Positions 18,002 to 26,259 of a stretch of DNA of 64,000 bases are shown here, one piece after another. The translations under genes were made by a program, and so were the position numbers. This stretch comes from Paenibacillus sp. CC-CFT747 (GTDB taxonomy: Bacteria > Bacillota > Bacilli > Paenibacillales > NBRC-103111): positions 2,294,501 to 2,358,500 of the forward strand of contig CP106741.1 in the NCBI GenBank assembly GCA_030323305.1, read 5' to 3'. The notes below the pieces were generated by a model. The model saw only the letters and a list, made by a program, of their open reading frames with translations. It was not told the DNA's origin and ran no database searches. Position 1 is the first letter of the stretch. Every line of letters begins with the position of its first letter.

Positions 18002-18868
18002 ATGCCTGGAATGGAACATATGCACCAGGGGGCCAGCTTCTCCGCGATGTGGAGCCCCGGAATCCTGCTGCTTACGATATTGCTCGGCTGGCTGTATTTC
18101 TATCTCGTAGGGGCCGGCCGTCACCGGTTTCAAGACTCGTCACCCGTAGGGGCAAGGAAGAAAACTTACATGGTTCTCGCCCTGGTTACCTTATACATCG
18201 GACAGGGAAGTCCCCTTAACTATTACGGGCACGCGGATCTGTTCAGCGCCCATATGATGCAGCAGTCCCTGCTGTATCTGGTGATGCCTCCGCTCGTGCT
18301 GCTGGCGATCCCGGAATGGCTGCTTAAGCCGCTTCTGGATAAGCCGTTTGTGAAGAAATGGATCTATCCGCTGTTTCACCCGCTTCTGACGGTGCTGGTG
18401 TTCAACATGCTGTTCTCGATGTACCACATCCCAACCATCTTCGAATACAGCATGTCCCATCCTTCCCTGCACGTGGCGTATCATCTGGTGCTGCTCGTCA
18501 CGGCGTTCCACATGTGGTTTCCGGTTTTCTGTCCGGTGGCCGGCTGGCAGCGCATTTCGGATCTTCAGAAGCTGGCTTATCTCGTAGCCGACGGCATCCT
18601 GCTGACCCCGGCCTGTGCCTGTATCATTTTTGCAAACAGTGTTATATACGGCACCTATGCCGATGAGTTCACGTCTTATCTTCCTCCGCTCGACGACCAA
18701 CAGCTTGGGGGAACGATCATGAAAATTGTTCAAGAAATTGTCTATGGTGCGGCACTGGCATACGTGTTCTTTAAATGGTATCGTAAGGAAAGGAAAAAGG
18801 ATCGGGAAGAAGAGGAGCTGTCCGACGCGGAGCTTCTCCAACGGACGAACCTTTCCACTCATACCTAG
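18002..18868 (+). CDS. ctaG: Cytochrome c oxidase assembly factor CtaG
   Basis: This 288-residue polytopic membrane protein belongs to the caa3_CtaG family needed to make active caa3 oxidase, possibly by copper delivery. Seven hydrophobic segments, a His/Met-rich N-terminus (MPGMEHMHQG) and the AHMMQQSLLYLVMPPLVLLAIP block are seen. I choose ATG 18002, 9 bases from AGAGGAGG; the TTG at 17993 overlaps that site. It is unrelated to the mitochondrial Cox11 type also called CtaG. Confidence 0.9.
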   Translation: MPGMEHMHQGASFSAMWSPGILLLTILLGWLYFYLVGAGRHRFQDSSPVGARKKTYMVLALVTLYIGQGSPLNYYGHADLFSAHMMQQSLLYLVMPPLVLLAIPEWLLKPLLDKPFVKKWIYPLFHPLLTVLVFNMLFSMYHIPTIFEYSMSHPSLHVAYHLVLLVTAFHMWFPVFCPVAGWQRISDLQKLAYLVADGILLTPACACIIFANSVIYGTYADEFTSYLPPLDDQQLGGTIMKIVQEIVYGAALAYVFFKWYRKERKKDREEEELSDAELLQRTNLSTHT

Positions 18869-18888
18869 GAACAGGACGGGATTTCTTC

Positions 18889-19350
18889 ATGCCAAGTCTT
18901 TTGCCCACGATTAGTACAACTTTCATTGTCATAAGCGCGGTGCTGGTCGGCTTCGGCTGGTACCACATCGCCAAAGGGAACCGGGAAACCCACAAGAAAT
19001 TCATGGTGGCCGGAGCAATCTTTGCCCTCGCGTTCTTTCTTGTGTACATGTCGAGAACGATCTTCGTGGGAAATACGAAGTTCGCCGAGGACGGACCGAT
19101 CTGGATCCGTGACGCTTATTATGTCTTCCTGCTGTTTCACATTACCCTTGCGACGGTTTCCGCGGTCTTCGGGATTGTCACCCTGCTGCATGCTTACAAG
19201 GAGCGGTTTGCGAAGCACCGGAAAATCGGCAAATGGACAGCCATTATGTGGCTGATCACCGCCCCTACGGGGGTAATGGTATACCTGCTGCTTTATGTTC
19301 TCTATCCGGGAGGCACGACCGCTCCGGTGTGGGAAGCGATATTCAAGTAA
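18889..19350 (+). CDS. DUF420 family membrane protein
   Basis: This 153-residue protein with four membrane helices and conserved His residues (HKKFM, FHITLATVSAVFG, HRKIGKWTA) matches the DUF420/YozB family. That family is commonly found beside cytochrome oxidase genes, and a role in oxidase assembly is suspected but not proven. It starts 20 bases after ctaG, so it is in the same unit. Confidence 0.85.
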   Translation: MPSLLPTISTTFIVISAVLVGFGWYHIAKGNRETHKKFMVAGAIFALAFFLVYMSRTIFVGNTKFAEDGPIWIRDAYYVFLLFHITLATVSAVFGIVTLLHAYKERFAKHRKIGKWTAIMWLITAPTGVMVYLLLYVLYPGGTTAPVWEAIFK

Positions 19351-19354
19351 GAAG

Positions 19355-19384
19355 AACCGGCCGGCCCTAGCGGCCGGTTTTTTT
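19355..19384 (+). terminator. Rho-independent terminator
   Basis: AACCGGCCG pairs with CGGCCGGTT around a 7-base loop, followed by T7. It closes the ctaG-DUF420 unit. Confidence 0.92.
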
Positions 19385-19621
19385 GTTTGATTAGGACAAG
19401 TAGGACAAAGGCCTTACCTTCCAATGACAGACATTCCCTGTAACTTTTTTCCGTAAAAGGGTTAAGGGCGGGCATTTATTGGGTAATGGTAATAGAGGAG
19501 GTTTGCTTAAAAGGGGCATTTAGCCGTATATCGGCGTTATGGAAGCTTGTTGTCGTTTTATGTGAGGCGTAGGAAAAAAGATTTAGATCGACATCACAGT
19601 TCGACATACGGATGCTGGCAG
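19385..19621. other. Intergenic region upstream of the SinI-like gene
   Basis: No conserved protein seen. It contains a short tandem direct repeat (AGGACAAGT/AGGACAAAG, 19392-19409) and an orphan GAGGAGG near 19497 followed by only a six-codon frame. Confidence 0.5.
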
Positions 19622-19624
19622 GCT

Positions 19625-19633
19625 TGGTATAAT
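19625..19633 (+). promoter_or_regulatory. Extended -10 promoter of the SinI-like gene
   Basis: TTGGTATAAT gives a perfect TATAAT (19628-19633) with an upstream TGG extended -10. No good -35 is seen at 17 bases. Confidence 0.55.
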
Positions 19634-19770
19634 GAATTTCGTTGGCAGGAGAAGAAAGTGGGGATCACGATGAAATATGCTCTTAAGCTGGGCACCTGGG
19701 GCATATGGAGGTAGTGGTGCAACCGGCCCGTGGTGAAATCCATACATTTGACCATTGGAGGAAAAGTTCG

Positions 19771-19957
19771 ATGAACACACAAACAGAGATCGAAGAACTG
19801 GATATGGAGTGGGTAGAACTGATCGCCGCCGCCCGGCAAGCTCGGCCTATCCAAGGAGCAGGTCCGGGGATTTCTAAGCACACCGCTGGCTTATTTGGTA
19901 GAAGGACGGGAGAGAACCACGGATACCGGTCTCGATCCGCTAACCCATGCCGGATAG
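19771..19957 (+). CDS. SinI-like antirepressor (one-base frame disruption)
   Basis: The first 21 residues (with EELDMEWVELIAAAR) match the SinI helix that docks on SinR. After an extra base at about 19837 the frame continues KLGLSKEQVRGFLSTPLAYLVEG and ends at TAG 19955-19957, giving 61 residues. The joined core aligns without gaps to SinI of B. subtilis (EWVELMAEAKEANISPEEIRKYL). GGAGG stands 9 bases before the ATG. SinI proteins titrate SinR, and the likely target is the SinR-like protein at 12301. It has its own promoter and terminator. As written, the frame runs on into a non-conserved tail. Confidence 0.75.
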
Positions 19958-20011
19958 AACATTCCATACATAATCACAGGTTCCGGGTTGGACGGGACCT
20001 TATTCGGCCGG

Positions 20012-20042
20012 AGTCAGCCCTGGGCAGGGTTGGCTTCTTTTT
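20012..20042 (+). terminator. Rho-independent terminator after the SinI-like gene
   Basis: GTCAGCCC pairs with GGGTTGGC (two G-T wobbles), then TTCTTTTTTG. Confidence 0.7.
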
Positions 20043-20063
20043 GTTAGGAAAAGGAAGAACTTC

Positions 20064-20111
20064 TTGCGGAAGGAAAAAAATGTGTGTATACTGTTAATAT
20101 AAATATACACA
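20064..20111 (+). promoter_or_regulatory. Promoter and GntR operator of the ABC-export operon
   Basis: TTGCGG (20064-20069), a 17-base spacer and TATACT (20087-20092) form the promoter. The inverted repeat TGTGTATA/TATACACA (20083-20090 and 20104-20111) overlaps the -10 and start site. Its position before an operon that encodes a YtrA-type GntR protein fits autorepression. Confidence 0.75.
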
Positions 20112-20136
20112 GTAATCACACTAAGGAGAGATGACC

Positions 20137-20844
20137 GTGTGGAAGAGCGCGGCCCGGCTGGCCCGGATGGAAATCAGGAGGAAGGCCTGTGAATTCCTCT
20201 TCTCAGGAGCCGTCACCGTCTTTTATACCATTCTCATGACGAACCTGCTGCAGGACGTCTCCGAAGACGCAAGTAACGGAGTTCTCGTGGATGTTCTCTT
20301 TCTTCTCCTCAGCATGATTCAGGGAATGACCATGAATATCAGCCATGCCGGGTATTGGAAGACACGTCCTTACACGGCCAAGCTGAAATGGATGAAGAGC
20401 TTGCCTGTCACCGACCGGGAGATTACGGGAAGCCGGTTTCTCGTGCTGGGGGTGACGCTGCTGTGGAACCTGCTTGTGTTCTACATCAGCCTTCTGTTCC
20501 TCTCGAGGGCTCCGGAGGGAGGGCTAACCGGAGGGTATGGATTGGCTTTCGTGGCCCTTTGGCTTTGGGCACCCCTGCTGATGGGAGCCTGCTGTGCTTA
20601 CTTCGAGCTTGTGATGAAAGAGAAGAACTATCTGATCCTTATTTCGGTCCTTACTGTCGTGATCATAACCGTCCCCGTCCTTCTGGGAAAGGGAGGGGAT
20701 CCGACCTTGGTGGCCTTGTCTTACAGGCTTCTCGATACTTACGAGGGAGGCGCCGTACTTGCCGCCTTGGCCGCCGCCGCTGTGGGGACCTACGCTTTCT
20801 ACCGGTCCAGTATCATCGGCCTGGGCAAACGGGACCTGAGGTAG
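20137..20844 (+). CDS. Hydrophobic membrane protein of an ABC-export operon
   Basis: This protein of about 235 residues has six hydrophobic segments and resembles ABC-2 permease subunits, although I cannot name the family. It is the first gene of a five-gene operon with GntR and ABC genes. AAGGAGAG lies only two bases from ATG 20131 but eight from GTG 20137, so I prefer the GTG (two codons shorter). An internal SRF/TGSRFLVLGVTLLW helix and a C-terminal FYRSSIIGLGKRDL are typical of YtrC/YtrD-like permeases. Confidence 0.65.
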   Translation: MWKSAARLARMEIRRKACEFLFSGAVTVFYTILMTNLLQDVSEDASNGVLVDVLFLLLSMIQGMTMNISHAGYWKTRPYTAKLKWMKSLPVTDREITGSRFLVLGVTLLWNLLVFYISLLFLSRAPEGGLTGGYGLAFVALWLWAPLLMGACCAYFELVMKEKNYLILISVLTVVIITVPVLLGKGGDPTLVALSYRLLDTYEGGAVLAALAAAAVGTYAFYRSSIIGLGKRDLR

Positions 20845-20874
20845 ACCGGAATTAAGCACAGGAAGGGGGAGGAC

Positions 20875-21291
20875 ATGCGGATACCGATACAGCTTTCCCC
20901 GGAGAGCCCCGAACCGATGTACCACCAGATCAAGGAGCAGCTTCGTGCCCTTATCCTAAGCGGAGAGCTGAAGGAAGGCTTGCTGCTTCCGTCCATCCGG
21001 GAATTTGCGCTTGATCTGGCTTGCAGTGTCATTACGATCCGCCGGGTGTATCAGGATTTGGAGCAGGAGGGTTTCCTTCGGACCCGTCAGGGTACGGGAA
21101 CCTTCGTAGCGCGGGTCGACAGCGGAGACCGGGAACGCTTCCGCAGCCAGGCCCTGGAGGCCGCTTTCCGGGAAGCGGTGGAGCTCGGCCGAAGGCTGCA
21201 GTGTCCGGCGGAAGACATGGAGCGCCTGTTCAAGGAAATTTTGGAGGAGAGGGAGAGCAAGAAAACCCAGCTCCCCGGGAACAGCGAATAG
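20875..21291 (+). CDS. GntR-family regulator, YtrA subfamily
   Basis: This 138-residue repressor consists of an N-terminal winged helix (residues 10-75: [55 protein letters not shown]) and a short helical dimerisation tail. It lacks a ligand-binding domain, which defines the YtrA subfamily. Such repressors control ABC transporters that respond to cell-wall stress or antibiotics. It probably binds the palindrome at 20083-20111. Confidence 0.88.
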   Translation: MRIPIQLSPESPEPMYHQIKEQLRALILSGELKEGLLLPSIREFALDLACSVITIRRVYQDLEQEGFLRTRQGTGTFVARVDSGDRERFRSQALEAAFREAVELGRRLQCPAEDMERLFKEILEERESKKTQLPGNSE

Positions 21292-21358
21292 CACATTAGA
21301 GGAAGCGGCGATAGAGAAGAATGGTGGCCAGGAACGGCGGCCTGGAAAGGGTGAAAGC

Positions 21359-22268
21359 ATGGAGACGATGGTGTCTTATCGAAACATAGAGAAGCAGTAC
21401 GGCGGAGATTTTGCTTTGGGTCCGGTCAGCCTGGAGCTGGAGCGGGGGTATATTATGGCACTGGTCGGCTCCAACGGCGCAGGTAAAAGCACCCTGTTCC
21501 AGATGGCGATGAACATGCTGAAGCCCGACCGGGGGAAGTGAGGCTGTTCGGCCAAGACCCGGCCCTTCAGGAGAAGGAGATCAAGACGAGGATCGGCTAC
21601 GTGGCCGATCCGGTGCTGATTCATCCTTACGCGAGGACCGTCGGCGAAGCGATGGATTTCTATGCGGCGTGGTACCCGGGCTGGGATGCCGCTTTGTGCC
21701 GGAACTTGATGGAGCGGTTCGAGCTCCCCGCCGGCGCCAAGCTTCGCAAGCTGTCAACGGGAATGAAGAGACGGCTGGCGCTGACCATTGCCCTATCTTA
21801 TCGGCCTGAGCTGCTTCTGCTCGACGAGCCTTCCTCCGGTCTCGATCCTTTGGCTTGGCGGGTCATGATCGAAGAGATCGGCCGGTATATGGAGGAGGGG
21901 CCGGCACGATCTTGATGGCGAGCCACAACATGGACGAGGTCAGGCGCCTCGCCGATTATGTGGTGTTTCTTGACGGGGGTCGGGCTTACGGACCTTTCGA
22001 GAAGGATGCTCTCCTAACGGACTGGAAGCGGCTCTGGACCGAAGAGCTGCCGGAGGAAGTGTGCGCTGGCCTTCCCGGAACGGTCCTGCTCGAAGAAGAA
22101 CCGATGCGGATCGTTACCGACGATCTCGGTGCGGTACAGGCCTATCTGGCGCAGAAAGGCAGACAGGTGTTTCGTTCCCAAGCGCTGGAGCTCGAAGAAA
22201 TCATGGGCTTTCTGACGGGCAGAACGGAAGCGGCGTCCCGAAGAAGCAAGGAGGAGAAGAGAGCATGA
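21359..22268 (+). CDS. ABC transporter ATP-binding protein, YtrB-like (frame interrupted twice)
   Basis: This ATPase of about 303 residues has Walker A GSNGAGKS, signature LSTGMKRR, Walker B LLLLDEPSSGLD and the H-loop ILMASHNMDEV, but these are spread over three frames. Breaks lie at 21531-21535 (G5 for G6) and 21897-21900 (G4 for G5). The C-terminal extension is as in YtrB. It works with the membrane proteins of this operon. Its end overlaps the next ATPase gene by four bases. Confidence 0.85.
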
Positions 22269-23185
22269 ATGCACTGCAGCTGGAGAACGTGGTGAAGAAT
22301 TTTGCGGACAAACGGGCGGTCAACGGCATTTCCTTCGAGGTGAAGGAAGGGGAAATTTTCGGGCTGCTCGGGGGAAACGGTGCAGGTAAAACGACCACCA
22401 TGCGCATGGTTCTTGGCCTAATCGCGCCTGACGGGGGATCTATCCGATGGAAAGAACGGGCCTACCGGGATGAGCTGAGGCGGATCATGGGCTACCTGCC
22501 GGAAGAACGCGGGCTTTATCCGAAGGTGAAGGTGAACGAGCAGATTCTCTATTTGGCGGAGCTTCGCGGCATGCCGCGGAAGGAGGCCGACCGCCGCCTG
22601 AAGAAGTGGCTCGAGGAGTTCGAGGTCCCGGAGTATTACGGCAAGAAGGTGGAGGAGCTGTCCAAAGGGAACCAGCAGAAGATCCAGTTTATCGCGGCCG
22701 TCATTCATGATCCGGAGATCGTTATCCTGGACGAAGTGTTCAGCGGGCTGGATCCCGTGAACGTGGAGCTCATGAAGAAGTCCGTCCTGCAGCTGCGGGA
22801 CGAAGGCAAAACGATTCTCTTCTCCAGCCACCGCATGGACCATGTCGAGGAGCTGTGCGAGAACATCTGCATCCTGCACCGGTCGAACCTTGTACTGAAG
22901 GGTAAAATCAAAGAGATCAAAGCAGGCTACCCGAAAGAGCGGATTGTGCTGGAAACGGCCGGCCCGGTAGAAGGGCTCTCCTCGACTCCGGGCGTTCTGT
23001 CTGTGGAGGAGAAGGAAGGCCGGTACGAGATTCGGATTAATGCGGCCTCGACGGGAAGAGAAATTCTTCAGAGGGCCCTTGCCCAGACGGACGTGTCCCG
23101 CTTCCAGGTGATGGAGCCGACGTTAACGGAAATTTTTATTAAAAAGGTGGGGAAAGACCATGAACAGCCTGCTGTCGGTCATTAA
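22265..23185 (+). CDS. ABC transporter ATP-binding protein, YhaQ/NatA-like
   Basis: This intact 306-residue ATPase has Walker A GGNGAGKT, a divergent signature LSKGNQQKI, Walker B IVILDEVFSGLD and H-loop FSSHRMDHVEE. The LSKGN signature and C-terminal VMEPTLTEIFIKKV region are features of YhaQ-type exporters (Na+ or peptide/stress exporters related to NatA). It overlaps the next permease gene by 26 bases, so the two are translated together. Confidence 0.88.
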   Translation: MNALQLENVVKNFADKRAVNGISFEVKEGEIFGLLGGNGAGKTTTMRMVLGLIAPDGGSIRWKERAYRDELRRIMGYLPEERGLYPKVKVNEQILYLAELRGMPRKEADRRLKKWLEEFEVPEYYGKKVEELSKGNQQKIQFIAAVIHDPEIVILDEVFSGLDPVNVELMKKSVLQLRDEGKTILFSSHRMDHVEELCENICILHRSNLVLKGKIKEIKAGYPKERIVLETAGPVEGLSSTPGVLSVEEKEGRYEIRINAASTGREILQRALAQTDVSRFQVMEPTLTEIFIKKVGKDHEQPAVGH

Positions 23186-24433
23186 GTTCACATTCCTGAA
23201 CCGGATCCGGACCAAGTCCTTTCTGGTGACCTCTCTTATTCTCTTAATCGTCTTAAGTATCGGCATCAACCTGCCTTCCCTCATCTCCTCCTTCTCGAGC
23301 GGCAGTGCCGACAAGGTAGGGGTATGGGATCGGCCGTCGGAGGTGATCAGCGGATTAGAGGCGTATTTCGGCGCCCAGGAGAAGCCGTCCATCGAGCTGG
23401 TCAAAATTCCTGACCAAGGGAGCGCCGCAGCGAATGACCGGTTGATTAAGGAACGAATCGAGGCCAAGGAAATCAAAGGCTTCCTCGAGCTGACCGAAGA
23501 CAAAGCGGCGGGATTCCCTAAGGCAACCTACAAATCAGCCGGGTCCTTCATGGAGAACGGAGTTACCGGCGACCTGGCTCCGGCGCTACAAGCCGTCAAG
23601 CAGGCGCAGCTGCTTAAAGGGCCGGCCTGACGGCCGAGCAGCTCGCCAAGTTGAATGCGCCCGTCGACCTGACGAGCATTCAGGTGGATAACGGAGACGG
23701 CCGGACCCGCTCCCAGATGATCGTTTCCTACATTCTCGTCTACGCGCTGTTGATCCTCGTCTCCATGATGGTCTACATGTACGGGAACATGATTGCGATG
23801 GAGATCACCTCGGAGAAGAGCTCCCGCGTGATGGAGCTTCTCGTCTCCAGCATCTCTCCGGTCAAGCAGCTGTACGGCAAGGTGCTCGGCACCCTCCTGA
23901 TCGGTCTGCTGCAGATCGGCGTCTATGTCCTTGTGGTCGTAATTAACCTGAATCTTCCGCATAACGCGTCATACTTCAAAGGAATCGACCTGGATTTCGG
24001 AGACGCTCCTCCTCAGCTGTATGGGTATTTTGTGCTTTTCTTCCTGCTCGGGTTCTTCCTGTACGCCATGCTTTGCGCCGCCGTCGGCTCGCTTGTCAGC
24101 CGTACCGAGGAGCTTGGCCAAGCGATTGCCCCCATTACGATTCTCGCGCTGGCGGGCTTCTATATCGGCATCTTCGGCACCAATGCTCCGAGCTCGGAAT
24201 TCGTCACGGTCGCGTCCTTCATTCCGTTCTTCACCCCGGCGGTGATGTTCCTGCGCATCGGAATGGCGAATCCGGCAGCCTGGGAGGTCTGGCTGTCCAT
24301 CGGGGTTCTGGTGGTGACGATTCTCTTCGTCGGCTGGCTGTCGGCTAAAATTTATCGGACCGGCGTTCTCCTGTACGGCAAACGGCCCAGCTTCAAGGAG
24401 GTCCGCAAAGCAATGCAGGCTTTTCGGGCGTAG
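23160..24433 (+). CDS. ABC transporter permease, YhaP/NatB-like (frame interrupted once)
   Basis: This ABC-2 permease of about 424 residues has an N-terminal helix, a large extracytoplasmic loop (residues 45-180), then five or six helices, with the family block EKSSRVMELLVSSISPVKQLYGKVLG. The frame breaks near 23622 (GGG where GGGG restores LKGAGLTAEQLAKLNAPVD). Together with the overlapping ATPase it should form a YhaQP-type exporter. It is the last gene of the GntR operon. Confidence 0.86.
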
Positions 24434-24449
24434 CGGGCCGGGGCCTTTC

Positions 24450-24476
24450 TTGACAGCGGGGAAGGGACCCTATAAA
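24450..24476 (+). promoter_or_regulatory. Promoter of the leader RNA and ArsB/NhaD-type gene
   Basis: A perfect TTGACA (24450-24455) followed by TATAAA (24471-24476, 15-base spacer) or TAAACT (17-base spacer). The expected start, about 24483, coincides with the first paired base of the downstream RNA structure. Confidence 0.7.
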
Positions 24477-24484
24477 CTAACAGT

Positions 24485-24599
24485 AATCATATTTTGAAAT
24501 CCGGAGGAGCCTGTCACCAAGGGCACCTCCTTGTTTTTTTCGGAGAGCCCCTGGTTGGGGCTCCTTTTTTTGTGGGAAAAACCGGATCGAAATATGATT
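24485..24599 (+). ncRNA. Candidate cis-regulatory leader RNA with two terminator hairpins
   Basis: Distant segments are complementary. 24485-24494 (AATCATATTT) pairs with 24590-24599, and 24499-24504 (ATCCGG) pairs with 24582-24587, which makes a 16-bp closing stem with a small internal loop. Inside it are two hairpins with T runs: 24503-24530 (GGAGG/CCTCC and GCC/GGC, then TTGT7) and 24542-24564 (GCCCC/GGGGC, then T7). The first hairpin reuses the GG of the closing stem, so the two folds compete. It stands 50 bases before the transporter start codon. I recognise no known riboswitch class. A plain double terminator of the upstream operon is the simple alternative. Confidence 0.5.
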
Positions 24600-24650
24600 T
24601 ATTCCGTTAAAGGAAAGAATACCAAAGAACAGAATGACGAGGAGGTCCTT

Positions 24651-25931
24651 ATGGAACAACAAGCTGTGTTGGCAATCGGCATCTTTCTTATTACGTACGC
24701 CATGATCATCGCCGAGAAAATCCACCGTACCATCGTGGCGATGATCGGCGGAGTCCTTATGATCGTTCTGGGGATTGTGGACCAGGAGGCGGCTCTCCAT
24801 CATATCGACTTTAATACGCTCGGCCTGTTGATCGGGATGATGATTATCGTCAGCATTACGGCCGAAACGGGTCTTTTCAAGTACCTGGCTTTGAAGGCAG
24901 CCAAGCTTTCCAAGGGCGATCCCGTACGGATTATGCTTGCCCTTGTCCTCATAACCGCCATCGGCTCCGCCTTCTTAGATAATGTAACGACCGTGCTCTT
25001 GATGGTGCCGGTAACCTTCAGCATCACCCGGCAGCTGCAGGTGAATCCCGTTCCTTATCTAATCACCCAAATTCTCGCTTCCAACATCGGGGGCACCGCC
25101 ACCTTGATAGGCGACCCTCCGAACATCATGATCGGAAGTGCCGTTAAAGAACTGACGTTCATGGCCTTTATTTATAATCTGGCTCCCATTGCGGCGGTAA
25201 TTCTGGTCGTCACTCTCCCGATCTTCGTCTTGATGTTCCGCAAACAGATTCAGACCACACCGGAGCTGAAGCAAAGCATCATGCTGGTCAATGAAAGGGA
25301 GGTTATCACCGACCAGACGTTATTGGTAAAAAGCTTGAGCGTCTTGGGACTGACGATCCTCGGGTTCTTCCTGCATCAGATGCTGCATCTGGAATCGGCC
25401 ACTGTCGCCTTGGCCGGTGCATTTCTCCTGCTTCTCTTGACGGGGGAACACACGATGGAAGAAGCGTTTACGAAAGTGGAATGGACCACCATTTTCTTCT
25501 TTGTCGGCCTGTTCGTCCTGGTCTCCGGCTTGATTGAAACCGGCGTGATCGCCGAGCTGGCCGTGAAGGCGATTGAATTAACCGGCGGGAATCCGGTGGC
25601 CACTTCCATGCTGATTCTGTGGCTCAGTGCCATCGCCTCCGCCTTTCTGGATAACATCCCCTTTGTGGCGACCATGATTCCGATGATTCAGGAAATGGGG
25701 AACATGGGCGTGGAGAACCTGGAGCCGCTGTGGTGGAGTCTTGCCTTGGGGGCGTGCCTTGGAGGAAACGGCACGTTGATCGGAGCCAGCGCCAACTTGA
25801 TTGTAGCCGGCATGTCGGGTAAAGAAGGATATCCCATCAAATTCGTACAATTTATGAAATACGGGTTTCCCATTATGCTGTTGTCGGTGGTTCTGGCGAA
25901 CCTCTACCTGTATTTCCGATATTTACTTTAA
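24651..25931 (+). CDS. ArsB/NhaD (ion transporter superfamily) membrane transporter
   Basis: This 426-residue protein has about eleven helices and two inverted halves, each with an SAFLDN hairpin (ITAIGSAFLDNVTTVLLM and LSAIASAFLDNIPFVATM) and a GG(T/N)(A/G)TLIG-NI/AN motif. That is the mark of the ArsB/NhaD/citrate-type ion transporter superfamily. The substrate may be arsenite, sodium/proton exchange or a dicarboxylate; sequence alone does not decide. I choose ATG 24651 after GAGGAGG; the longer frame upstream would run into the leader hairpins. It is co-transcribed with a small gene 11 bases later. Confidence 0.85.
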   Translation: MEQQAVLAIGIFLITYAMIIAEKIHRTIVAMIGGVLMIVLGIVDQEAALHHIDFNTLGLLIGMMIIVSITAETGLFKYLALKAAKLSKGDPVRIMLALVLITAIGSAFLDNVTTVLLMVPVTFSITRQLQVNPVPYLITQILASNIGGTATLIGDPPNIMIGSAVKELTFMAFIYNLAPIAAVILVVTLPIFVLMFRKQIQTTPELKQSIMLVNEREVITDQTLLVKSLSVLGLTILGFFLHQMLHLESATVALAGAFLLLLLTGEHTMEEAFTKVEWTTIFFFVGLFVLVSGLIETGVIAELAVKAIELTGGNPVATSMLILWLSAIASAFLDNIPFVATMIPMIQEMGNMGVENLEPLWWSLALGACLGGNGTLIGASANLIVAGMSGKEGYPIKFVQFMKYGFPIMLLSVVLANLYLYFRYLL

Positions 25932-25942
25932 GGGGAAGGAAC

Positions 25943-26233
25943 ATGAAGATGGTTTATGAGTGGAAACCGGAAATCGTGGATATTAAAGAGACGGAGAATG
26001 GAAAGGATATCGAATTCTCCATTCGCGTGATAGCGGAGGCTTATTACGAGACCATGAAGGCGGTGCAGCAGGTCTTTGAAGATAATGACGTGATTACGGA
26101 CGTCTTCCTTTACACGTTTCCCCAGCATGAATACCGTGTCATCGTCAGAAGGGACTATTATGAAGACTTTATCCTGCAGCTGTTGAAGCATCGCTTGGTA
26201 ACCAAGGCGGAATGGAAGGAGGAACTCCTTTAA
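25943..26233 (+). CDS. Small conserved-looking protein of unknown function
   Basis: This 96-residue acidic soluble protein has no family I recognise. The start follows AAGGGGAAGGAAC, 11 bases after the transporter gene. Its pattern of beta strands and helices (EFSIRVIAEAYYETMKAVQQVFED...HEYRVIVRRDYYEDFILQLLKHRL) suggests one small alpha/beta domain. Its place in the transporter operon hints at a partner or regulator of that transporter. A GGAGGAAC/GTTCCTCC hairpin spans its stop codon (26218-26247). Confidence 0.65.
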   Translation: MKMVYEWKPEIVDIKETENGKDIEFSIRVIAEAYYETMKAVQQVFEDNDVITDVFLYTFPQHEYRVIVRRDYYEDFILQLLKHRLVTKAEWKEELL

Positions 26234-26259
26234 CTGGGGGTTCCTCCTGAGGGCCTGTT

